Below, piece by piece: positions 1 through 7,071 of a DNA stretch of 64,000 bases. The notes beneath the pieces were generated by a model. The model did no database searches. It saw only the letters and a program-made list of their open reading frames with translations, and was not told the DNA's origin. The DNA lies in the NCBI GenBank assembly GCA_050952465.1, contig JBMNKZ010000006.1:1-64000 (forward strand), written 5' to 3'. The first letter of the stretch is position 1. Every line of letters begins with the position of its first letter. Source of the DNA: DUPU01 sp050952465. GTDB lineage: Bacteria; Bacillota; Dehalobacteriia; Dehalobacteriales; Dehalobacteriaceae. Both the position numbers and the translations under genes were made by a program.

Positions 1-7
1 TGATGGG

Positions 8-823
8 ATGGATAAATTTTGGCGCTGGGTGACGAATGAAGCCGGGGAGTCTGCAGTAAGAACCCTATATTTAGAAGGATATATTGCAGAGTCCTCTTGG
101 TTTGATGATGATGTCACCCCCAAACAGTTTAAGAGTGAGCTTTACGGTAGCGGCTCTGATACTGATGACATCATCGTAAAGATACACTCGCCGGGGGGAG
201 ACTGTTTTGCTGCAGCCCAGATTTACAACATGCTTAAAGAATACCCCGGCAAAGTCAGCGTACATGTGGATGGCCTGGCTGCCAGTGCGGCATCGGTAAT
301 TGCTATGGCCGGAGACGAAGTGTGTGTTTCTCCCGTTTCAGTAATCATGATCCATAATCCTGCCATGCTTATCGCGGGCGAAGTGGCGGATCTTCAGGTA
401 GGTATTAATCTACTTAGCGAAGTGAAGGAGAGTATAATCAATGCCTATCACGACAAGACCGGTCTTTCCCGAATAAAAATCGCCCATATGATGGACGCAG
501 AAACCTGGATGAGTGCCCATAAAGCCATTGAACTAAAATTTGCCGATAGGATTCTTTATGAAGCTTTGCCGGTGGATATGGCCGACCAGGGCTTTATTTT
601 TGACCAGTTAACTGTTACCAACACCCTATTAAAAAAGCTGCCGGGGATTAAAGCCAGGATGACGGAGCTTACAGTAAACAAAGGAGTACCTGAACCCTTA
701 GACAGCAAGCAGCCTAACGATTTCCAGGAAACACTGGAGCAACCGGCTAATGAAGTGGATTTAACCCAGGTTCCTGTAGGCCAGTTAGAAAAACGACTGA
801 ATCTAATTAAAAATTGGAGGTAA
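8..823 (+). CDS. Prophage head maturation protease, ClpP-like
   Basis: Serine protease of the ClpP/S14 family that would process the capsid or scaffold during prohead maturation. The 271 aa protein has the ClpP fold signature: the SPGGD loop near residue 61, a nucleophile in GLAAS (S93), the IMIHNP histidine (H116) and an acidic residue before WMSA (D163/E165). The C-terminal ~70 residues are polar and may act as a scaffold-like tail. It lies directly upstream of the major capsid gene, the usual order in HK97-type phages; portal and terminase would lie left of the window. Intact. Confidence 0.9.
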   Translation: MDKFWRWVTNEAGESAVRTLYLEGYIAESSWFDDDVTPKQFKSELYGSGSDTDDIIVKIHSPGGDCFAAAQIYNMLKEYPGKVSVHVDGLAASAASVIAMAGDEVCVSPVSVIMIHNPAMLIAGEVADLQVGINLLSEVKESIINAYHDKTGLSRIKIAHMMDAETWMSAHKAIELKFADRILYEALPVDMADQGFIFDQLTVTNTLLKKLPGIKARMTELTVNKGVPEPLDSKQPNDFQETLEQPANEVDLTQVPVGQLEKRLNLIKNWR

Positions 824-828
824 TGAAG

Positions 829-2022
829 ATGAAGAGAATTCAAGAATTAAGAGAAAAACGGGCAGCGGTCTGGGAACAGGCCAAAAGGTTTTTAGACGAA
901 CACCGTCAGGAAAACGGCCTTATTTCTCCGGAAGACACTGCAGTCTATGAAAAGATGGAAGACGAAGTTGTGAGTTTAGGGAAGGAAATAGAGCGCCTTG
1001 AGCGTCAGGAGATGATAGACAGAGAGCTATCTGCTCCCATTAACAAACCTCTGACCACCCGTCCGGATAAGATGGGAGAAGAAAAAACCGGTAGAGCCGC
1101 CGAGGAGTATAAGGTTGCCTTTTGGGGGGCTATGCGAAACCGGGTAAACCCAGCGGTACAAAATGCCCTCAGGATAGGTGAGGATACGGAAGGGGGGTAT
1201 CTGGTCCCGGATGAATATGAGCGTCAGCTGATTCAAGCTTTGGAAGAAGTCAATGTGATGAGAAAGCTTTGTCATGTGATTTCTACCAGCTTCGGGGATA
1301 GAAAGATTCCGGTAGTGGCGAGCCACGGCAAAGCTTCCTGGATGGATGAGGCTGGACCCTTTGAGGAAGAGGATGACAAATTCGATCAGGTTAGCCTTTC
1401 GGCCTATAAGCTGGGGACCATGCTAAAAATCTCCGATGAGCTTTTACATGATGCTTTCTTTAATCTGGAAGGATATGTGTCCACGGAATTTGCCAGACGC
1501 ATTGGGGCTGCGGAAGAAGAGGCTTTCCTCTTGGGAGACGGTAGCAGTAAGCCCACAGGTTTACTTCATACCACTGGGGGAGCTGAGGTTGGTGTCACAG
1601 CAGCTAGTCCCACCGCGATTACCATGGAGGAAGTAATTGACCTATTCTTTAGCTTGAAAGCTCCTTATCGTAAAAATGCCACCTTTGTAGTCAACGATGC
1701 AACGGTAAAAGCGATCCGCAAGCTGAAGGATGGCCAGGGACAATATTTGTGGCAGCCCTCCATTACTCAGGGAACCCCAGATACAATCTTAAACCGTCCG
1801 GTGGTAACCTCTCAATATATGCCGATAGCTGCTGCCGGAGAGAAGACTATTCTCTTTGGTGATCTCAGTTATTACTGGATTGCTGATCGTCAGGGCAGAA
1901 CTTTTAAACGCCTGAACGAACTGTATGCAGCTAATGGACAGGTAGGATTTTTAGCCTGGCAGCGCCTTGATGCTAAACTAATTCTTAGCGAATCTGTGAA
2001 GGTTCTGAGGCAGAAGGCCTAA
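829..2022 (+). CDS. Phage major capsid protein, HK97 family
   Basis: Builds the icosahedral head shell. About 397 aa. Residues 1-75 are a charged coiled coil (the delta/scaffold domain usually removed by the upstream protease). The rest matches the HK97 fold family, including EGGYLVPDEYERQL near residue 125 and the GDGSSKPTGLL segment in the middle. ATG 829 is chosen because GGAGG at 816-820 lies 8 nt upstream; an in-frame TTG at 814 overlaps that site and is unlikely. It follows the protease gene by 5 nt, implying translational coupling. Confidence 0.93.
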   Translation: MKRIQELREKRAAVWEQAKRFLDEHRQENGLISPEDTAVYEKMEDEVVSLGKEIERLERQEMIDRELSAPINKPLTTRPDKMGEEKTGRAAEEYKVAFWGAMRNRVNPAVQNALRIGEDTEGGYLVPDEYERQLIQALEEVNVMRKLCHVISTSFGDRKIPVVASHGKASWMDEAGPFEEEDDKFDQVSLSAYKLGTMLKISDELLHDAFFNLEGYVSTEFARRIGAAEEEAFLLGDGSSKPTGLLHTTGGAEVGVTAASPTAITMEEVIDLFFSLKAPYRKNATFVVNDATVKAIRKLKDGQGQYLWQPSITQGTPDTILNRPVVTSQYMPIAAAGEKTILFGDLSYYWIADRQGRTFKRLNELYAANGQVGFLAWQRLDAKLILSESVKVLRQKA

Positions 2023-2035
2023 GAGAATAAAGAAG

Positions 2036-2071
2036 GGCGGGTAGTCCATTCGGCTGCCTGCCTAATTTTTT
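2036..2071 (+). terminator. Terminator-like hairpin between capsid and fibre genes
   Basis: A 9 bp stem with two G-U pairs (2036-2044 with 2054-2062) is followed by TAATTTTTT, 14 nt after the capsid stop and just before the next ribosome site. It would raise capsid transcript levels over downstream genes by partial termination. Confidence 0.6.
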
Positions 2072-2085
2072 AAGGAGGTAGAACC

Positions 2086-2733
2086 ATGGGATACAACACA
2101 AAAAACTACACCGAGCAAGGCGGCGAGAAAACGGTTATAGGTGGGATCTTGGAAGTTAAAGAGGGTGGCTCTTTGGAGATTAAAGAAGGAGCCCTTTTAA
2201 AGGGTTTCCCGATAGCTTCAAACCAGGCCAATAGCACCGCCGCGACGGTCAATGATCTAAAGGATAACTTCAATGACTTGCTTGCCAAGCTTAAGGATGC
2301 CGGTTTCATGGGATTTGACACCTGGAACTTATCTGTTGCTAAAGCACCGATAACTACTGAAGGGGAGCCGATAACAGAGAATCAAAGTAAGGTCACTGCT
2401 GTTACCATTGCCGATGGCATAATCAGTGTTACGGTTGATGTGGAGGAACTGGTGGAGTTTGATAGTTCTAATCCGGCACAGGGCATCCACAAATGGATAG
2501 GGATTTTAATATCTACCGGACTTTCTGATATCACCAAAATTAAATACAACGATTATCAGCTCACTCAGGATGATGTTTTGGAGTCGGCTACCGTAGGCGG
2601 AACGGACGGTGATATCATCATGTGGCTCAAGTGTGATGAAATTGTAGAAACACCTAAGCTCTTTACACTCTGGTCCTCCGGCTATGAGAAAACTGAATTC
2701 ATGGTTGAAATAGTGGCTCCAGCAGGGGAATAA
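2086..2733 (+). CDS. Putative phage head fibre/decoration protein
   Basis: 215 aa. The first ~45 residues (YNTKNYTEQGG, then beta-rich EVKEGGSLEIKEGA) resemble the head-fibre family found right after capsid genes in clostridial phages. The remainder is beta-rich with no motif I recognise. Start ATG 2086 is preceded by AAGGAGG at 2072-2078. Position between capsid and connector fits a head decoration role. The family assignment is from memory of similar proteins. Confidence 0.65.
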   Translation: MGYNTKNYTEQGGEKTVIGGILEVKEGGSLEIKEGALLKGFPIASNQANSTAATVNDLKDNFNDLLAKLKDAGFMGFDTWNLSVAKAPITTEGEPITENQSKVTAVTIADGIISVTVDVEELVEFDSSNPAQGIHKWIGILISTGLSDITKIKYNDYQLTQDDVLESATVGGTDGDIIMWLKCDEIVETPKLFTLWSSGYEKTEFMVEIVAPAGE

Positions 2734-2742
2734 GGAAAGGAT

Positions 2743-3060
2743 GTGGCGGAGATGACACTACTTGAAAAGGTTAAGGCCAACCTTATTTTAGACCATGATA
2801 GTGACGATGAGTTATTGGAGATGTATATCGCCGCCGCTATTTCCTATGCAGAGAGCTTTCAACATTTAAGCTCAGGAACCTATGAACAAGAGCCAATGTC
2901 AGCTACCACCCAGCAGGCTGTCATTATGCTTTCCTCTCACTTTTACGAATCCCGGGATGGCTCTACCGGCGGTTTCTTCGGCGATAATGTTAAGGCCTCG
3001 GAGCAGGTCTGGAACGCTGTTCATCTTCTTTTGCGCATGGGAAGGGAGTGGAAAGTGTGA
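2743..3060 (+). CDS. Phage head-tail connector (gp6-like)
   Basis: 105 aa, all-alpha, matching the gp6-like DNA-packaging/connector family: N-terminal LLEKVKANLIL.DHDSDDELLEMYI, then AAAISYAESF, and a C-terminal helix ending LLRMGREWKV. It would form the ring below the portal. The start may be GTG 2743 or ATG 2752; AGGAAAGG at 2733-2740 fits 2752 better. Stop overlaps the next small ORF. Confidence 0.8.
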   Translation: MAEMTLLEKVKANLILDHDSDDELLEMYIAAAISYAESFQHLSSGTYEQEPMSATTQQAVIMLSSHFYESRDGSTGGFFGDNVKASEQVWNAVHLLLRMGREWKV

Positions 3061-3263
3061 AAGTAGTAGAGTTTGGCAGACAAAGAAAAAGGCAGAAGCG
3101 CTGTTACCGAAAAGGCAGACGCAAAAATCGCAACCACGGATATGATGAAGCCTTAATAAAAGGCGGTGAAATAGATGAGCTTTGGGAAAATGATAACTCT
3201 AATAGATATTATCGAGACTACCACCAGCCAAGACGAAGAAGGCTTTGTGAAGAAAGAAGATAA
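3057..3263 (+). CDS. Possible small basic phage protein
   Basis: A 68-codon GTG-started frame with a GGGAGTGG ribosome site just upstream. It is very rich in Arg and Lys (GRQRKRQK, YRKGRRKNR), consistent with nucleic-acid binding. It overlaps the head-closure gene by about 90 nt in another frame, which is unusual and lowers confidence; only the first ~40 codons may matter. Confidence 0.35.
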   Translation: MKVVEFGRQRKRQKRCYRKGRRKNRNHGYDEALIKGGEIDELWENDNSNRYYRDYHQPRRRRLCEERR

Positions 3264-3504
3264 TATCATCGCCAGTACGCGGGCATACCGGGAAGAACGC
3301 CGTCCTTCCCGGAAATGGGTTAACCTAGCTGCCTACACCGAAGCCGATGCTTTGTTCCAGTTGCGGGTGATTCCTGACCTTGAGCTAAAAGCTGGAATGC
3401 TTCTGGTCTGTGATACTGGGAGCTATACCATTATCAATGTGGAAAAAGTAAAAGGGCTCTACCTTGAGGTTTTGGCAAAAAAACTGGAACCCACCAAGGC
3501 ATAA
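3175..3504 (+). CDS. Phage head closure / head-tail adaptor protein
   Basis: 109 aa, the usual size for SPP1 gp16 / HK97 gp7-like head-closure proteins. Typical elements are an N-terminal MITLIDIIET strand, a loop with acidic residues, the REERRPSRKW.NLAAYTEADALFQLR core and a beta-rich end (YTIINVEKVKGLYLEVLAKKL). It would plug the connector after packaging. Gene order connector-closure-gp10-terminator-tail tube supports the call. Confidence 0.8.
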   Translation: MSFGKMITLIDIIETTTSQDEEGFVKKEDNIIASTRAYREERRPSRKWVNLAAYTEADALFQLRVIPDLELKAGMLLVCDTGSYTIINVEKVKGLYLEVLAKKLEPTKA

Positions 3505-3519
3505 AAGGGAGGGGGAGCA

Positions 3520-3951
3520 TTGGGAAGATTAAGTTATAAAATGCCGGAAGACTTTTTATTAAAAGTATCGGCGCTGGCAGATAAAACCGATGTAATTATA
3601 CCCAAGGTGCTTGAGGAAGGCGGCCAGGTGGTAGCGGATAAAGTGAAAGCTAACCTGCAGGCAGTAGTGGGTAGCAATCTGAAATCAAAACCTCGCTCCA
3701 CCGGAGAACTTATAAAAGCTTTGGGGGTAAGCCCGGCAGGGCTGGATCGAAACGGCAATTATAACGTCAAGGTAGGCTTTGATGAACCGCGGGATGATGG
3801 GGAATCCAATGCCAAGATCGCCAATATTCTGGAATATGGTAAATCCGGTCAACCCGCTAAGCCATTCTTAAAACCAGCTAAAACCGCCAGTAAAAAAGCC
3901 TGTATTGAAGCTATGAAAAGGAAGCTGGATGAAGAAATCAATAAATCGTAG
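3520..3951 (+). CDS. HK97 gp10-like phage tail component
   Basis: 143 aa. It matches the gp10-like neck/tail completion family: N-terminal helices with VLEEGGQVVADKVKANL, and a C-terminal ANILEYGKSGQPAKPFLKPA signature, where 'ILEYG....PAKPFLRPA' is the family hallmark. It starts at TTG 3520, with GGGAGGGGG at 3508-3516 giving correct spacing. Intact. Confidence 0.85.
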   Translation: MGRLSYKMPEDFLLKVSALADKTDVIIPKVLEEGGQVVADKVKANLQAVVGSNLKSKPRSTGELIKALGVSPAGLDRNGNYNVKVGFDEPRDDGESNAKIANILEYGKSGQPAKPFLKPAKTASKKACIEAMKRKLDEEINKS

Positions 3952-3963
3952 GAAGGGAGGCAG

Positions 3964-4320
3964 ATGGTGAACAACTATAACAGTATTTTAAGAGACCTCA
4001 AAAAAACTTTAATGAGTACCGGGCTTCCTATGGAAACCGGAGTGTTCAGCGATCAGGCCCCCGAAGAGTATCTAGTAATTACTCCTATGAATGATCTCTT
4101 CGACCTTTTTGCTGACAATCTGCCTCAGATGGACCTACAGGAAGCCCGGATTTCTTTATTTACTAAAGGCAACTATATGGCCAGAAAAAATCAGATAGTG
4201 GCTTTACTCATAGCCGGTGATTTTACCATTACTGACCGCCGCTATATAGGAAAAGAGGCGGATACAGGTTTTCACCACATAGTTATTGATGTGGCTAAAG
4301 AATATGCAGTAACCCTATAA
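3964..4320 (+). CDS. Putative phage tail terminator / minor tail protein
   Basis: 118 aa, beginning 13 nt after the gp10-like gene behind AGGAAGGGAGG. Length, position before the tail tube gene and the alternating pattern (YLVITPMNDLFDLFADN, then ARISLFTKGNY, RRYIGKEADTGFHHIVIDV) match tail terminator-type proteins of clostridial siphophages, which cap the tail tube. Assignment rests on synteny more than motifs. Confidence 0.65.
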   Translation: MVNNYNSILRDLKKTLMSTGLPMETGVFSDQAPEEYLVITPMNDLFDLFADNLPQMDLQEARISLFTKGNYMARKNQIVALLIAGDFTITDRRYIGKEADTGFHHIVIDVAKEYAVTL

Positions 4321-4363
4321 CCGGCTAACTTGCCGAATTTTATTTTGAAAGGAGAGATGGATC

Positions 4364-5248
4364 GTGGCAACCATAGGATTGGATCGGCTATATTACGCCA
4401 AAATCACTGAAGATACAAATGGTGATGAAACTTATGGCGCTCCCCAAATACTGGCCAAGGCTATGACCGCCGAGCTAAGTGTAGAGCTTATTGAAGCGAT
4501 TTTGTATGCCGATGATGGGGCTTCAGAAATTGTTAAGGAGTTTAAAAGCGGTGCTTTGAGCCTGGGGGTGGATGATCTTGCATCAGCAGTTATCCAGGAC
4601 TTAACCGGGTGTAAGATTGACAGTAACAATGTAGTAGTTTCCAGAAGTGAGGACGGAGGCAGTCCGGTGGCTATTGGGTTTCGGGCTAAAAAGGCTAACG
4701 GGAAATATCGCCACTTCTGGCTTTATCGGGTTATCTTCAGTATTCCCGCAACCAGTCTGGCCACTAAGGGGGATTCCATTACCTTCAGTAGTCCCACCAT
4801 AGAAGGCACTGTTTTCAGGAGAAACAAGCTTGACGGAGAGAATAAACATCCCTGGAAAGCAGAAGTGACAGAAGGAGATGATGGAGTGGCTGCTTCCATC
4901 ATTACCAATTGGTTCACATCTGTTTATGAACCCGACTTTACTGAGGTAACACCCACCATTACCATTGCGACTCAACCGGCAGCCACAACGGAAGTGACTG
5001 AAGGCAGCATTACCGAGAGCCTCTCGGTGGTAGCCAGCAGCAATACCAGTAACCCGGTCACTTACCAATGGTACGAGAATGAGGTAGACAGTACTACCGG
5101 CGGCACGATTATCAATGGAGAAACTGCAGCCAGCTTTGACATTCCTACCGATTTGGTAGCCGGTACCTACTATTACTATTGTGTTTTAAGCCTAAGCGGC
5201 GCTGATAGCGTGTCCACCACTGTAGCTACAGTAGTGGTTTCAGAATAA
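4364..5248 (+). CDS. Phage major tail tube protein with C-terminal Ig-like domain
   Basis: 294 aa, GTG start with GAAAGGAGAG upstream. Residues 1-190 resemble the phi13-type major tail protein (N-terminal GLDRLYYAKITED, later AIGFRAKKANGKYRHFWLYRV). Residues ~197-294 form an Ig-like/Big-type beta module (TITIATQPA, YQWYEN, YYYCVLS) of the kind displayed on tail tubes and thought to aid adhesion to cell surfaces or glycans. The two parts are separated near EPDFTEVTPTI. Confidence 0.87.
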   Translation: MATIGLDRLYYAKITEDTNGDETYGAPQILAKAMTAELSVELIEAILYADDGASEIVKEFKSGALSLGVDDLASAVIQDLTGCKIDSNNVVVSRSEDGGSPVAIGFRAKKANGKYRHFWLYRVIFSIPATSLATKGDSITFSSPTIEGTVFRRNKLDGENKHPWKAEVTEGDDGVAASIITNWFTSVYEPDFTEVTPTITIATQPAATTEVTEGSITESLSVVASSNTSNPVTYQWYENEVDSTTGGTIINGETAASFDIPTDLVAGTYYYYCVLSLSGADSVSTTVATVVVSE

Positions 5249-5265
5249 AGATGGGAGGATGACTT

Positions 5266-5683
5266 ATGGCTAATGAAATAAAACCGGTGGAAGTAGATGA
5301 AGCTTCTGCAGAAAGAAGTACAGTGATAACCATTGGTGATAGGGAGTACCGGCTGATTCTTACCACGAAAGCGACCAAAGCCATCGCTAAGCGCTATGGA
5401 GGGCTTAGAGAAGCTTGGCGAAAAGCTCATGAAAACAGAGAACTTTGAAATGGCCTTGGATGAAGTGGTGTGGCTCATCACTTTGCTGGCCAATCAGTCC
5501 ATCCTGATCCACAATCTCAGGAACAAAGAGGATAAGCAGGAACTCTTAACCGAAGAAGAGATGGAGCTTTTGACTTCGCCTTTGGATCTGGCCCAATACA
5601 AAAATGCTATCATGGCCAGCATGCTGAAGGGCACCAAAAGAAATGTGGAGAGTGAAGAGTCAAAAAACGAGGCGGCCGGGTAA
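5266..5683 (+). pseudogene. Tail assembly chaperone (gpG-like), frame changes internally
   Basis: The family is normally one frame of ~130 aa. Here the first part (from ATG 5266, 60 codons) ends at 5448, and the remainder is read in the +1 frame from about 5415 (EKLGEKLMKTENFEMALDEVVWLI to the stop at 5681-5683). The seam is GGG CTT A GAG AAG: one extra A after the Leu codon puts RYGGL and EKLGEKL in register. This is either a frameshift mutation or sequencing error, or a +1 recoding site of the CUU-A type. The protein would guide tail assembly around the tape measure. The upstream ribosome site GGGAGG is good. Confidence 0.75.
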
Positions 5684-5871
5684 GTGAGGAGGCACTCTTT
5701 ACCCGGATCATTTACTATGGGACGGTGCAATTGAATCGCCGGGAAGAAGAAGTATGGCTGATGCCTATTGGCTATTTGATGGATTTGTGGGAATGCCATA
5801 AGCAGTTTATTGGGATTGCCAAGCCTAAAAGAATCGCCTTTATTGATGAGGTAATTCCCGAGTGGCTATGA
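5668..5871 (+). CDS. Tail chaperone T extension, expressed by -1 frameshift
   Basis: An open frame in -1 register with the chaperone, running from the slippery heptamer A AAA AAC (5662-5668) to TGA 5869-5871. Its end (REEEVWLMPIGYLMDLWECH, KQFIGIAKPK, IDEVIPEWL) resembles the second tail-assembly chaperone ORF of clostridial siphophages. It has no good start codon of its own, so it is best explained as the GT-type fusion, about 67 extra residues. The layout is that of lambda G/GT. Confidence 0.75.
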   Translation, partial: RGGRVSEEALFTRIIYYGTVQLNRREEEVWLMPIGYLMDLWECHKQFIGIAKPKRIAFIDEVIPEWL

Positions 5872-6045
5872 TTTTCCCGATTTAAAGCTACAGGATTTTA
5901 CCATAAAAGATGAAAAATCCTCAGGCTCGAAGGATACCGGAGGAGATAATCTGGAATAGCTTACTCTTCTGCAGTGAAAGATAAGGTTGCTGGAAGTTTG
6001 GTGGTTTGGAATCATAGCGTGAGCGGCTATTTTATTTTGCAATGA

Positions 6046-6074
6046 TTGAGATTACGGGATGCTTGTGGTATAAT
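6046..6074 (+). promoter_or_regulatory. SigmaA promoter of the first MNT/HepT cassette
   Basis: TTGAGA, 17 nt, TATAAT, with an extended -10 TGG. It lies ~40 nt upstream of the nucleotidyltransferase and inside the phage late operon, so the cassette can be expressed in the lysogen independently of late transcription. Confidence 0.75.
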
Positions 6075-6112
6075 TTTACAAAAGGGAAATGTAGATTAGG
6101 CAGGGATTAAAA

Positions 6113-6496
6113 ATGAATGTAAAAAGCGAAGAATTAGCAAAATATTATAAACAAAAATATCCCTTGACTTTTACAAAAGGCACTTTTAAGAAAGAACCAT
6201 TTTTAGCTGAGCGGTATGAAGCTGCTTGGAAAATTGCTAAAAAAGCCGCAACAGTTTTAAAAAACAATTATGGTGCAAGAAGAGTAGTGGTATTTGGTTC
6301 TTTAACTGAGCGCTCTGCATTTACACGTTGGTCTGATATAGATTTAGCTGTATGGGGGGTACCGGATAATAGGTTTTATGCAGCGGTGGGGGCGGTAACA
6401 GGCTTAACTACAGAATTTAAGGTAGATTTAGTTGATGCTATGGATTGTCGAGAATCTCTGCGTAAAGCTATCAAAATTGAGGGTATAGAGATATGA
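6113..6496 (+). CDS. MNT-domain nucleotidyltransferase antitoxin (MntA-like)
   Basis: 127 aa minimal nucleotidyltransferase. The catalytic pattern G-S-x(n)-D-x-D is seen as FGSLTERS....WSDIDLAVWG (around residues 62-83). In MntA-HepT pairs such proteins AMPylate the HEPN RNase toxin and silence it. ATG 6113 follows GGCAGGGA; the stop overlaps the partner ATG as ATGA (6493-6496), typical of these pairs. It has its own promoter and terminator inside the phage tail genes, so it is a moron-type insertion. Intact, unlike its partner. Confidence 0.85.
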   Translation: MNVKSEELAKYYKQKYPLTFTKGTFKKEPFLAERYEAAWKIAKKAATVLKNNYGARRVVVFGSLTERSAFTRWSDIDLAVWGVPDNRFYAAVGAVTGLTTEFKVDLVDAMDCRESLRKAIKIEGIEI

Positions 6497-6978
6497 ATAA
6501 AAAGTTTTTTTACTTTGGCTGGTAGAATTCGTGAAGAAATATCCGAAATCGAGATAATTCTTGATCGAATACAGTGTGGCTGGGAAGTGTGAAGCAATCT
6601 GGAGATGAATTTTATTTGGATAGTGTAGCATTAAATCTTCACAGTTTTTATACGGCACTTGAAAGAGTTTTTGAATTAATCGCTACTACAATAGACCAAG
6701 AAAAACCTCAAGGAGAAAACTGGCATCAAGAACTTTTGCGACAAATGGCCGTTGAAATTGAATTTGTGCGTCCGGTTGTTATTTCTAAAGATACAAGAAA
6801 CAGCCTTGATGAATATAGAGGCTTTCGCCACATAGTAAGAAATGTGTATAGCTTTAATCTTTCTGCTGTTAGAATAGAGCCTTTAGTAAAGAAACTGCCA
6901 AATTTATTCAATAACATTAAAAACGAATTAGAAGACTTTCTCAACTTTTTAGAAATGCAGGGGAAGGATATACGATAA
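6493..6978 (+). pseudogene. HEPN toxin (HepT-like), two frameshifts
   Basis: Frames joined in order read: start at ATG 6493 for ~6 codons, then LAGRIREEISEIEIILDRI..GWE in the next frame, then SGDEFYLDSVALNLHSFY onward from ~6590 to the stop at 6978. The shifts fall at a run of seven T (6505-6511) and near 6585. The C-terminal part keeps the family signature EYRGFRHIVRNVYSFNL. Without both corrections no full-length RNase is made; a GTG-started 134 aa fragment is the longest product. Inactivation or homopolymer errors are both possible. Confidence 0.8.
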
Positions 6979-7007
6979 TATAAACAACTAAAATTATTAA
7001 AAAGGTA

Positions 7008-7036
7008 AGACACTCTAAAACTAGGGTGTCTTTTTT
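7008..7036 (+). terminator. Terminator of the MNT/HepT cassette
   Basis: Ten-base-pair stem (AGACACTCTA with TAGGGTGTCT, one wobble), 4 nt loop and six T, just after the hepT stop and before the tape measure gene. Confidence 0.8.
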
Positions 7037-7071
7037 GATGCCCGCTGGGAGTTAGGAGGATAACAAAACTT

